In this document: piece after piece, positions 21,319-31,973 of the stretch
Layout: each line of letters starts with the position of its first letter
Position numbering within the stretch: position 1 is the stretch's first letter
Assembly (NCBI RefSeq): GCF_024166365.1
Contig: NC_064838.1
Span: 3,179,501 to 3,243,500, forward strand
DNA from: Elephas maximus indicus
Lineage: Eukaryota; Chordata; Mammalia; Proboscidea; Elephantidae
DNA length: 64,000 nt
Direction of reading: 5' to 3'
Notes under the pieces: generated by a model
The model's database searches: none
Told to the model about the DNA's origin: nothing
What the model saw: only the letters and a program-made list of their open reading frames with translations
Program-made: the position numbers and the translations under genes

Positions 21319-24300
21319 TTGTCGTACTATGGTGGCCTGCTCGGAGCTGTGATGCTGGAACCTACGCTATTGGTATATCAAATACCAGCAGGATCACCCA
21401 TGGTGGACAGGTTTCAATGGAGCTTCCAGACTAAGACAGACTGGGAAGAAGGGCCTGGCGATCTACTTCTGAAAAAACCGGCCAGTGAAAACCTTATGAA
21501 TAGCAGCAGAACCTTGTCTTATATAGTGCCGGAAGATGAAGTTGGAAGGCACTCAAAATACCACTGGGGAAGAGCTGCCTCCTCAAAGTAGAAAAAGTCG
21601 ACCTTAATGTCATGGAAGGAGTCATATTTTCGGGGCCTTCATTTGTTGATGTGACATGACTCAAAATGAGAATAAACAGCTAAAAACATCCATTAATAAT
21701 CGGAATGTGGAATGTACAAAGTATGAAACTGGGAAAATTGAAGGTTATAAAAAATTAAATGGAATGCATAAAGATTGATATATTAGGCATTAGAGGGCTG
21801 AAATGGACTGGTATTGGCCATTTTGAATTGGACAATCATATGGTCTACAATGCCAGGAATGACAAATTGAAGAGGAATGGCATTGCATTCATCATCAAAA
21901 AGGACATTTCAAGATCTGTCCTGATGAACAGCCCTGTCAGTGAAAGGATAATATCCATATGCTTAACAGGAAGTGGAGTTAATACAACTATTATTCAAAT
22001 TTATGCATCAACCAGTAATGCCAAAGATGAAGAAATTGAAAGTTTGTACCAACTTCTACAATCTGAAATTGATTAAATATGCAATCAAGATTCATTGATA
22101 ATTACTGGTGATTGGAGTGTGAAAGATGGAAACAAAGAAGAAAGATCAGTAGTTGGAAAATATGGCCTTGGTGATAGAAATGATGCCAGAGGTCACATGA
22201 CAGAATTTTGCAAGACCAATGATTTATTCATTGCAAATAACCTTTTTTCAACAATGTAAACAACGATTATATACATGGATCTCACTGCATGGAATACACA
22301 GGAATCAAATCGACTACATCTGTTGGAAAGAGACAATGGAGAAGCTCAATATTATCGGTCAGAAAAAGGCCAGGGGCCGACTGTGGAACAGACCATCAAT
22401 TGCCCATATGCAAGTCCAAGTTGAAGTGGAAGAAAAAGAAAACAAGTCCACGAGAACCAAAATGTGACATTGAGTATATTTGCCCTAAATTTGAATTCGG
22501 AGACCATCTCAATAATAGATTTGATGCACTGAAAACTAATGACCGAAGACCAGATGAGTTGTGGGATGATATCAAGGACATCATACCTGAAGAAAAGAAA
22601 AGCTCATTAAAAAGACAGGAAAGAAGGAAAAGACCAAAATGGATGTTAAGAAGAGACTCTGACACTTGAACGCTGAGTAGCTAAAACGAATGAAAGAAAT
22701 GAAAAGAGGTGAACAGAAGATTTCAAAGGGCAACTTGAAAAGACAAAGTGAAGTGTTATAATGAAATGTGCAAAGATCTGGAGTTAGAAAACCAAAAGGG
22801 AAGAACACGCTTGGCATTTCTCAAACTGAAAGAACTGAAGAAAAAACTCAAGCCTTGAGTTGCAATATTCAAGGATTCTATGGGCAAAATATTGAATGAT
22901 GCAGGAAGCATCAAAAGAAGGTAGAAAGAATACAGAGTCACTATACCAAAAAGAACTGGTCTACCTTCAACCATTTCAGAAGGTAGCATATGATCAAGAA
23001 CCAATGGTACTGAAGGAAGAGGTCTAACTTGCACTGACGGCACTGGTGAAAAACAAGGCTCCAGAAATTGACAGAATACCAATTGAGATGTTTCAACGAA
23101 TGCAGCCATCTATGCCAAGAAATTTGGAAGACAGCTACCTGGCCAATGGACTGGAAGAGATCCATATTTGTGCCTATTTCAAAGAAAGATGATCCAATCA
23201 AATATGGAAATTATTGAACAATATCATTAACATCACACACAAGTAAAATTTTGCTGAAGATCATTCAAAAGAGACTGCAGCATTACATCCACAGGGAACT
23301 GCCAGAAATTCAAGCCAGATTCAGAAGAGGACATGGAACCAGGGATATCACTGCTGATGTCAGATGGATCCTGGCGGAAAGCAGAGAATACCAGAAAGAT
23401 GTTTACCTGTGTTTTATTGACTATGCAAAGGCATCTGACTGTGTGGATGATAACAAATTATGGATAACATTGCAAAGAACAGGAATTCCAGAGCACTGAG
23501 TTGTGGCCATGAGGAACTCACACATAGATTAAGAGGCAGTCATTTGAACAGAACAAGGGGATACTGCATGGTTTAAAGTCAGGAAAGGTGTGCGTCAGGG
23601 TTCTTTCCTTTCACCATACTTATTCAATCTGTACGCTGAGCAAATAATACGAGAACCTGGGCTACATGAAGAAGAACGGGTCATCAGGAATGGAGGAAGA
23701 GTCATTAACAATTTGCATTATGCAGATGACATAACCTTGCTTGCTGAAAGTGAAGAGGACTTGAAGCACTTACTGATGAAGGTCAAAGACCACAGCCTTC
23801 AGTATGGATTGTGCTGCAACACAAAGGAAACAAAAATCCTCACAACTGGACAAATACGCAACATCATGATAAATGGAGAAAAGATTGAAGTAGTCAAAGA
23901 TTTCATTTTACATTGATCCAAAATCAATACCCATGGAAGCAGCAGCGAAGAATCAAAAGACGCATGCCATCTGGACAAATCTGCCACAAAAGACCTCTTT
24001 AAAGTGTTAAAAGGCAAAGATGTCACACTTTGAGGATTAAGTTGTGCCTGACCCAAGCCATGGTGTTTTCAATCACTTCATATGCATGTGAAAGCTGGAC
24101 AATGAATAAGGAAGACCGAAGAAGAATTGATGCCTTTGAATTATGGTGTTGGCGAAGAATATTGAATATGCAATGGACTGCCAAAAGAATGAAAAATCTG
24201 TCTTGGAAGAAGTACAGCTAGAATGCTCCTTAGAAGCAAGGATGGCAAGACATACTTTGCACATGTTCTCAGGAGGGACAGGTCAGTCCCTGGAGAAGGG

Positions 24301-24492
24301 CTTCCTGCTTGGTAGAGGACTGGCGAAAAAGAGGAAGACGCTCAAGGAGATGGACTGCCATAATGGCTGCAACACCAGGCTCGAGCGTGACAACGATCGT
24401 GAGGCTGGCGCAGGACTGGGCAGTGTTTTGTCTTGTTGTACACAGGGTTGCTATGAGCTGGAATCAACTCGACGGCACCCAGCAACAACTCA
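21319..24492 (+). mobile_element. RTE-type LINE, near full length
   Basis: The 5' UTR starts GTCGTACTATGGTGGCCTGC and carries the AfroSINE-like block CTACTTCTGAAAAAACCGGC. The endonuclease region at about 21690-22200 reads LGIRGLKWTGIGHFELDNHM and is followed by KLKRNGIAFIIKKDISRSVL. The reverse transcriptase at about 23040-23900 includes ERSIFVPISKK-like, TDCVDDNKLWITL-like and NNLHYADDITLLAESEEDL; the YADD catalytic box is visible. The 3' end is GAATCAACTCGACGGCACCC then AGCAACAAC. Frame shifts and stops (for example after 22076) prevent a full ORF. At 3.2 kb it is the least interrupted RTE here. I found no clear target duplication. Confidence 0.88.
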
Positions 24493-25255
24493 GAACTGTC
24501 ATTCTCCAAAGGTCTAAAATATCCTGATGTTGTTTCACAAAAATATACTAATTCAAATCACCTCTGCTACCTTTTAAAAAAATTAGAGCTGACTGTACAG
24601 CAGTGATATGTTTACATTAACTTTAAAGGTAAGAGACTAACCATTCCGGCTTACTTCAGCCTAGTCAAGTGACAGCATTGACTCCATACTGTGGCTGTTA
24701 CTTGGTTATCGGGTAGGAGTCTAAGAGCCAGAAGAACCAAGGAGTGAAGGTTCTATACCAACAGCCTCAACATCAAACGCCTGCCCTAGTGGGGCCTGCG
24801 TGGCAGTGGGCATCAGAAGTACCTGAGTTCTCAAGGTACACAGTGCTAACCATACTACCTGACGTTTTGATATGGATCACTTTAAGGGGTTGTATAAGAT
24901 TTTAGACTTCTTGTGTGAGCTGGAACAGCAGGTGCCAGCACCCTTCTGGTCCTGGGCAGATTGTTTAAGGGGCAGGATCAGATTCATTTATTTTGTCTTG
25001 ATAAATAGGCAGAAAGACAGATGGAGCCAGACTTTTTTTTCTGATGCATTCAAGAAGTTGCAAAATTCATCATACACCTTTACTTCTAAACATTTTTGTG
25101 TATTTCCTAAGAACATTGCCACTGTAACAACAGTATAGTTATCAAAACTAGGAAATTAATGTTGATAGAATACTAGTAGAATGTCCCTTAATTTCGGTTT
25201 TTCTGCTATTGATGCAGGTTATACATTCTGTTATGCCCTCAGCATAGCACATCAG
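24493..25255. other. Intergenic stretch, no feature recognised
   Basis: Mixed-composition DNA between an RTE and a pair of AfroSINEs. No gene or named repeat was recognised. Confidence 0.35.
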
Positions 25256-25447
25256 GGTCCCTGAGTGGTGCAGTTTAGTGCTTGGCTGCTAACTGAAAGG
25301 TTGGGAGTTCGAATCCATCCACGGTGCCTCAGAAGAAAGGCCTGGAGATCTACTTCCAAAAAATCAGTCACTGAAATCCCTATTGAGCACAATTTTACTC
25401 TGACATACATGGGGTCATGAGTTGGAATCAACCCAACAGCAACTGGT
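25256..25447 (+). mobile_element. AfroSINE (first of a tandem pair)
   Basis: The head GGGTCCCTGAGTGGTGCAGT is followed by GGGAGTTCGAATCCATCCAC (B box), CAGAAGAAAGGCCTGGAGAT and the tail GTTGGAATCAACCCAACAGC. It is the long subtype, directly followed by another copy. Confidence 0.82.
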
Positions 25448-25655
25448 TTAGGACTCCCTCTGGCGTAAATGGTTTACCGCTGTGCTACTAACCAAAAGCA
25501 GGGTTTGAGCCTACCTAGAGGCGACTCAGAAGAAAGGCCTGGCAATCTGCTCCAAAAGGCCACAGCCATGAAAACCAATAGAGCAGAGTTCTATGCCAAA
25601 ACACATGGGGTCGCCATGAGTCAGGATCAATTCAATTGCTACAGTTTTTTGGGAG
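25448..25655 (+). mobile_element. AfroSINE (second of a tandem pair)
   Basis: The head GGACTCCCTCTGGCGTAAAT is followed by TACTAACCAAAAGCAGGG, CAGAAGAAAGGCCTGGCAAT and the tail GTCAGGATCAATTCAATTGC. It sits in the same orientation immediately after the preceding copy. Confidence 0.8.
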
Positions 25656-25784
25656 GGTGGTTTACATCACATCAGGAGGTGTTTGTTCATTGTTAACTGG
25701 TAACACTGATCACTTGGTTTAGGTACTGTCTGCTAGGGTTCTCCACTGTATTTTTTCCCTTTGTAACCAATAATTTGTAGAGAG

Positions 25785-26165
25785 CATATTAGTTGATTTA
25801 TTGCTGCATATTAAATCACTACAATTTAGTTGTTTAAAACAGTAATCATCTCCACAGTTTCTGCGGGTTCAGGGTTCTCATGAGGTTGCAGTCATGTCAG
25901 CCAGGGCCATGATTATGTAAAGGCTTGATTGGGGCTGGGGGATTCAATTCAAGGGTGGTCCTCTCACGTGGCTGCTGGCTCCCTCCGTAACAGAGACCAA
26001 CATGGAAGCTGCAATGCCTTTTATGACCTAGCCTGGGACATCATATGCTGTCACTCCTGCAGTATTCTGTTGTCACAGGCCTGATTCACAAGGACATGAA
26101 TGCCTGGAGGAGAGGCTCACTTGGGCCATCATAGAAGCTGGCTACCACAGGGATATACTCTGAGA
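25785..26165 (-). mobile_element. Old MLT1-like LTR, antisense
   Basis: Blocks TTAGTTGATTTATTGCTGCA, GCTTGATTGGGGCTGGGGGA, TCACGTGGCTGCTGGCTCC and GAAGCTGGCTACCACAG resemble the antisense of old MLT1-type LTRs. Divergence is high and the edges are uncertain. Confidence 0.42.
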
Positions 26166-26288
26166 TTCGACTCTTAAACTATCCTGTCCTCTTCAAGCTT
26201 TGACCTAGTTTTAGCATCCACTGATGATTCTGGCCTGAATCAATTCTAACTACCATGGCTGGGAAACAGTGATTTTCTAACCACCATT

Positions 26289-26500
26289 CAGGAGTCCCTG
26301 GGTGGTATAAATGGTTAAACATTGGGCTACTAACTAAAGAGTTGGTAGTTGAATCCTACCCAGACACGACTCAGAACTAAGGCCTGGCAATCTGCTTCTG
26401 AAAGGTCACGGCCTTGAAAACCTTATGGAGGGCAGTTCTACCCTGCACACTTTGGGTTGCTGTAAGTCGGAATTGACTTGATGGGAGTTTACAGTACAAG
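26289..26500 (+). mobile_element. AfroSINE
   Basis: The head AGGAGTCCCTGGGTGGTATA is followed by GGGCTACTAACTAAAGAG, AAGGCCTGGCAATCTGCTTC and the tail GTCGGAATTGACTTGATGGG. It is the long subtype. Confidence 0.83.
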
Positions 26501-26529
26501 TATCATTCTTTCTACATTTATTGGTTTTG

Positions 26530-28125
26530 TTCTTGTTAGGTGCCATCGAGTGAGTTCCAACTCACAGTGACCTTATGTTCAACAGAACACTCTGCCCAGT
26601 CTTGTGCCATCCTCACCATCATTGCCATGTTTGAGCCCATTGTTGCAGCCACCATGTCAATCCATCTCATTGAGGGTCTCTTTTTCAGTGATCCTCTACT
26701 TTACCAAGCATGAAGTCCTTCTTCAGGGACTGACCTGTCCCTCCTGATAACATGCCCAATGTCTTGCCATCCTTGCTTGTAAGGAGCATTCTAGCTTGTA
26801 CTTCTTGCAAGATAGATTTGTTCATTCTTTTGGCATTCCATGGTATATTCAATATTCTTTGTCGACACCATAATTCGAAGGCATCAATTCTTCTTCAGTC
26901 TTCCTTATTCACTGTCTAGCTTTCGCATGCATATGAGGCAACTGAAAACACCCTGGCTTGGGTCAGGTGCACCCCAGTCCTCAAGGTGTGACATTTTTGC
27001 CTTTTAACACTTTAAAGAGGTCTTCTGCACGTTTGCCCGAGGTAATGCGTCTTTTGATTTTTTCACTGCGGCTTCCATGGGTGTTGATTTTGGATCCAAG
27101 TAAAATGAAATCTCTGACAACTTCACCCTTTTTTCCATTTATCATGATGTTGCTTATTGGTCCAGTTGTGAAGATTGTTTCCTTTATGTTGAGGTGTAAT
27201 CCATACTGAAGGCTGTGGTCTTTGACCTTCGTAAGTACTCACACCTTTCCTGACTTTAAACCACGCAGTATCCCCTTGTTCTGTTCAAACGACTGCCTCT
27301 TGATCTATGTACAGGTTCCTCACGAGCACGATTAAGTGTTGTGGAATTCCCATTCTTTGCAACGTAGTTACCCATAATTTGATAAGATCCACAATCGAAT
27401 GCCTTTGCACAGTCAATAAAACACAGGTAAACATTTTTCTGGTATTCTCTGCTTTCAGCCAGGATCCATCTGACATCAGCAATGATATCCCTTGTTCCAT
27501 GTTCTCTTCTGAATCTGGCAGTTCCCTGTCAATATACTGCTGCAGTCTCTTTTGAATGATCTTCAGCAAAATTTTACTTGTGATATTAATGATACTGTTT
27601 GATAATTTCCACATTTGGTTGGATCATCTTTCTTTGGAACAAGCATAAATATGGATCTCTCCCAGTTGGTTGGCCAGGTGGCTGTCTTTCAAATTTGTTG
27701 GCATAGACAAGTGGGCACTTCCAGGGCTGCATCCGTTTCTTGAAACATCTCAACTGGTATTCTGTCAATTTGAGGAGGCTTGTTTTTTACCAATGCCTTC
27801 AGTGCCGGCTGGACCTCTTTCTTCAGTACCATCAATTCTTGATCAGACGCTACCTCCTGAAATGGTTGAAGGTCGACAAATTCTTTTTGGTATAGTGACT
27901 CTGTGTATTCTTTCCACCTTCTTTTGATGTTTCCTGCATCATTCAATATTTTGCCCATAGAATCCTTGAGTATTGTAACCCAAGGCCTGAATTTTTTTCT
28001 TCAGATTGAGAAATGCCAAGTGTGTTATTCCGTTTTGGTTTTCTAACTCCAGGTCTTTGCACGAGCTGCCCTTTCAAATCTTGTTCAGCTGTTTTACTTA
28101 ATTCTTCCACTTGCTTAGGCTAAGC
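26530..28125 (-). mobile_element. RTE-type LINE, 5'-truncated, with an internal deletion
   Basis: The 3' end is at the left (TTGTTAGGTGCCATCGAGTG). Minus-strand fragments show the reverse transcriptase (PPQIDRIPVEMFQ; RDPYLCLFQRKMIQ). At about 27235 the sequence jumps from TTTGACCTTCGTAAGTACTC directly to ACACCTTTCCTGACTTTAAA, skipping the YADD-coding segment present in the other copies. The element ends at about 28125, within the region between the endonuclease and reverse transcriptase. Confidence 0.82.
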
Positions 28126-28129
28126 TCTG

Positions 28130-28265
28130 AATTAGCTTTTAAAAACTCTATTTTGAAATAACTTTAAATTTATAGAAAAGATAAAAGAATACACTTCACC
28201 TGTGTCACTGATTCACCAACTGTTAGCATTTCGCCCCATTTGCTTTCTCTCTCTCTGGACAGATT
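28130..28265 (-). mobile_element. Old L1 fragment, antisense
   Basis: TTTTGAAATAACTTTAAATT, then AATACACTTCACCTGTGTCA and CCAACTGTTAGCATTTCGCC, match a common antisense segment of old mammalian L1 3' ends. Confidence 0.5.
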
Positions 28266-30415
28266 ATAGATAGATGGATACATACATATGGCTAAGGAGA
28301 CTTCCCAAATATGGAAAGGTGCAGACTTACAGCAGCAAAGCTCTTTGTTCAAAATAAACATTCACTGGCACTCTGAACAAGATATATTTATTTACATATT
28401 TTAATACACTGAAAAATTACTAGCAATGCTTTTTAGTAATTCTATACATTAGCAGTTCTCACTCTGTACTGCCAGTCCACAAATTCATATATACACCAAG
28501 CACCTTGCAAAACTATTTTTCAAATGTAGGTATTATTGTAATAATTTTAAAAACCTAAGTTTTTAAAAACATTTCTGTGTTCACAGTAGCCTGTGGTCAA
28601 GACACTAAAAGTGTAATTACCATCATGTGAAAACCCATGATATTTTGTTGTTAAAAAGTGGTTTCATACTTAAAAAGTACATGGATTTATGAACTGCTAT
28701 GAAATAAATGCCACTTAGGCACTGAATTAAATCACAAATGTGTTACATGGCAAAGAGAAAGATATTTTTGTTTTAATAATAAAAGACAATATAAAAATGG
28801 AACTTAGTTTATAGAAATTTACCTTTAGAATAAAAACCAGGTTGAATCGATCTACACCTCAAGCAAGGTTTACTGTACACGCTACAAAATGCAGTGAGAC
28901 AGTATTAGTGCAGTAATTTTTTCCCTCATCTTACTGTTGCATCTGTAAGTAATTTCTATTTCAGTTATGTCAGTGATACTCAAATGTGCTCCACAGACCG
29001 GCTGCCACTCTGAACTGTTTGGTCTGTTAGGACGTAAGGAATTTGCATCAGAATGTAAATCAACTATGCTATTAAACATACTGTTTAGCTAAACTCACAA
29101 TTTTTTTTTTTATCATAGCAAGACTTTCTCAAGGAAGGAAGCAGTATCTTTATTTGCATTTTGGCTCAAACTCCTTATCTCACTGGCACTTTGAGGAGAA
29201 CTGATCTAGGTTACACCTTGATCACCACATGGCAACGAAGCTTTAAAACAACAGCTGCTTAGTAAAGCAAAGGCTTTCACCTAGTTTACTTCTCCCCGAA
29301 TGCCTGCAGCCGTTTTGCTCTGTTGTCTAAATTCAGCACCCGCAAGAAAACACAGGGCTTTAATTTGGTCTTCGGTCAAATGAGGTTTTTTCTGAATGTA
29401 GTGAATAAGTATATGAAAGCCCAGAGAGTCTCTGTGTTGTTTTTGCAGTTGAGGAATACCTACACACACACACATATATATATAAAATCTTAACACAAAT
29501 GATTTTTCATGTTCCTTGAAAATTAAAAAAAACTATTAGTTTAGGAACATGCACGAAGATACATTTGGTTTCTAAAAACAAACTGCTACACAGAATCATA
29601 TTAAGATAATATTTGAAAGTATGTTACAAAAGGGGTGTTTTGAACAGGAACAACATAACCAAAGTAAGTACACGGCTTTCCTAGATGACCATTTCCAAGA
29701 GGACAACACTCTTGGGAATACAGTTTCTGGCATATGATTTCTAAACTACCACTCTATACTTAAATCTTAGTGACTTTTTTCGACAACTGAAGGTGACATT
29801 TAAATTAGGTTTGCAACGTTTGGAAGTGACCAGCAAATTCTAAGTGCTGGAAAAAAATACTTATTGATTTTGAATGTGTGGTAGATACTAGGTATACAAA
29901 GAAATTTTGTACTTCTTTACCAAATCACAGTACTTAGTAAGTGGGGTGTATGTTTGTTCTGCCTCACTAGATAAATGTTAATCTCTTGTAGGCAGTAATT
30001 GTTTTATTGTATTTACACCTCTGAGACCCTAGCACAGCAAGTAGTGCCCATTAAATGTCCAGTATCTATCTGGTGACTTCAAAGTTGTTCAAGACGGTAC
30101 ATTTACAATCTAGACTTGATGAGAACAGGTTTATAAAAATAGTTAAGAATATTCTTTACTGTGTAAAAATTTCAGTTGAGTAACAGTGAAAAATATCTAT
30201 TGCACTGTATTGTACATAAGATGGTATCTGCAAGGCTTAAGCCAATTACTGACTTTTCAAAAATTTAACTGCATTCCAAATACTTAAAATTAAATATGAA
30301 CCATCACATTTAATTGCATGGTTTTTGAACTTTTAATCAATGGAGAAGGATAAAATCAATTTCTTTATGATAACTGCACCCTCTAGTGGCCCATTTTACG
30401 TTTGTCTTTCATAGA

Positions 30416-30640
30416 GACAGTAGTCCCTCCTTATCTGTGGGGGGTATGTTCCAAGACCTCCCCCTGTGGATGCCTGAAACCGTGAATAGTACCAAACCCT
30501 ACACATAGTATGTTCTGACCTATATATACATACCTATGATAAAGTTTAATTTATAAATTAGGCACAGTAAGAGATTAATAATAATAATAAAATACAATTA
30601 TTTAACAACATACTGTAATAAAAAATACGTGAATGTGGCC
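30416..30640 (+). mobile_element. Tigger-type DNA transposon fragment (pogo/TcMar)
   Basis: The terminal part AGTAGTCCCTCCTTATCTGT, followed by TGGATGCCTGAAACCGTGAA and GATAAAGTTTAATTTATAAA, matches the 5' portion of Tigger-family transposons (Tigger3/4-like by memory). It breaks off near 30640, where unrelated sequence starts. Confidence 0.65.
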
Positions 30641-31265
30641 CCCAGGCGAGATGGAGCGGGAAGGCAGGCAATTTCACCATGCTACTCATTTAACACTTTC
30701 AGACCGTGTCTGACCTCAGCCTACCATTCCCACTTCTGCCCCTGGAGGTGTACTGGCAGGCATCTGAGCCACATCAGTACGATCTGGCACCGCAGTGGAT
30801 ACTGTTGGAGCTGCCTAAAGAACAAGGAAGTCGGCCTGCACTACATTTGCGTGTTCAGAGCCATTCATAAGAGGGGACGCTTCCTGGAGGAGTACATGCA
30901 CATATGGTTACTATTTCCTTTGTGGTACTGGGAAGGTCAGTTACTGGCATTCAGAAATATTCAGATAAAATGAGTTATTTTGTGCTTCATGGAACATGGG
31001 TCTGACATGGCCAGCCTGCATTAGTCACCTCCCTGGATGACATCTTTTATAAAGTGCTTGCCTCCATGAAAGCAGTTTGTGATACACTTCCTGGGCAATG
31101 GGACCGATACCGTGTTGTGATGTACTTCATGGGTCCAATATGGCCCACTTTCAATTGGCACAACATTTTTTCAAATACTAAAGAACTACCAACAATGATC
31201 CAGCATTCAAGCCATTAGTGAAAAAGCATAGCACCACACACAAAAAAAAAAAAAAGAAAAAAATT
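30641..31265 (+). pseudogene. Unidentified poly(A)-tailed retrocopy
   Basis: The block ends in an A-rich tail (31242-31263) and differs in composition from its AT-rich surroundings. It shows coding-like stretches in shifting frames: HYICVFRAIHKRGRFLEEYM at about 30835-30895, and later VLASMKAVCDTLPGQWDRYR around 31045-31115, a different frame. This suggests a processed copy of an mRNA with frameshifts and stops, inserted within or next to a Tigger element. I do not recognise the parent gene. It could also be the rest of an unfamiliar repeat. Confidence 0.35.
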
Positions 31266-31395
31266 CTTTAAAGGGTTAAAAAAATTAGACACATATACTA
31301 GAGAACATTCTGTCCAGCCTGTCTGTCCTCGCCCCCCTTCGCTTCTCCTGTCACTCACACTCACACACACACAGAGACACCTCCCCCCCCCCCCC

Positions 31396-31600
31396 AGGTG
31401 CGGTCAAATCAATTCTGACTCATGAGGACCCCATGTGTGTCAGGGTATAATGTCCTCCACAGGCTTAACAATGGCTAATTTTTTTCCAGGTGTAGATAGC
31501 GAGGTCTTTCTTCCAAGGCACCTCTGGACAGACTCCAACCTCCAAATTTTCAGTTCGCAGCTGACCACTTAACCATTTGCACCACCCAGAGACCCTTTCT
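31396..31600 (-). mobile_element. AfroSINE (minus strand)
   Basis: On the minus strand the head is GGGTCTCTGGGTGGTGCAAA, followed by AATGGTTAAGTGGTCAGC. The plus strand shows CAATTCTGACTCATGAGGAC and ACCCCATGTGTGTCAGGG from the tail side. It is the long subtype and lies just downstream of the NOM1 stop codon. Confidence 0.8.
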
Positions 31601-31798
31601 ATGCAGTTGTTTGAAAATAGTTTAAAACACAAACACAATATAACTTTGGATAAAAAAATTATCGTATCTTAAAACACAATAGACCATGATACAGCTCCAC
31701 TAAACTTTTATACACAGAAAGCAGAGTAACAGGCCTCTGGAGTGCAAAAAGGCCGTTTTACAGTCAAATGACGATCACCTTCCACTCCTGTCCCCGGG

Positions 31799-31973
31799 TT
31801 ACATTCTTAGGGAGGACTTTCCCTGTAAAGATCTGGTTGCAAGGTCAGCTCTTTCTCTCAGTAGGTTGGCTTCCTCAGCACTTCTGTGGATCTGTACATT
31901 CTTCATTAAGAAGTGGCTAATAAAAAGTTTCAAACCTTCCCGTAACATTCCCAACTTTGGGTTGTCAGATACT
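31799..31973 (-). CDS. NOM1: NOM1 exon 11 (C-terminus and stop)
   Basis: Encodes residues 795-851, beginning VSDNPKLGMLREGLKLF and ending KSSLRM then TAA. The acceptor reads ATTTCAG. The arginine at 794 is split across the intron (AG then A). Confidence 0.95.

Larger units (their letters stand above)
28380..31798 (-). other. NOM1: Probable NOM1 3' UTR and downstream flank
   Basis: This is the sequence directly 3' of the NOM1 stop codon on the minus strand. Its first kilobase holds an AfroSINE, an unidentified retrocopy and a Tigger element; below 30415 it is repeat-free, AT-rich and long, like a mammalian 3' UTR. A minus-strand AATAAA lies at 28387-28392 in an AT-rich setting and could be the distal polyadenylation site; others (for example near 29149 and 30004) are possible. 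Where the transcript ends cannot be fixed from sequence alone. Confidence 0.35.

Noticed and set aside
21319..24510. A target duplication around the plus-strand RTE
   Set aside because: CTCATCTGTCA before and CTCAGAACTGTCA after look alike but need a gap, and they do not sit exactly at the element ends. I did not count it.
1..28000. Possible MNX1 coding sequence downstream of NOM1
   Set aside because: I looked for a homeobox (WFQNRRMKWK-type sequence) and a GC-rich gene body on both strands and saw neither. MNX1, if syntenic, lies beyond the window.
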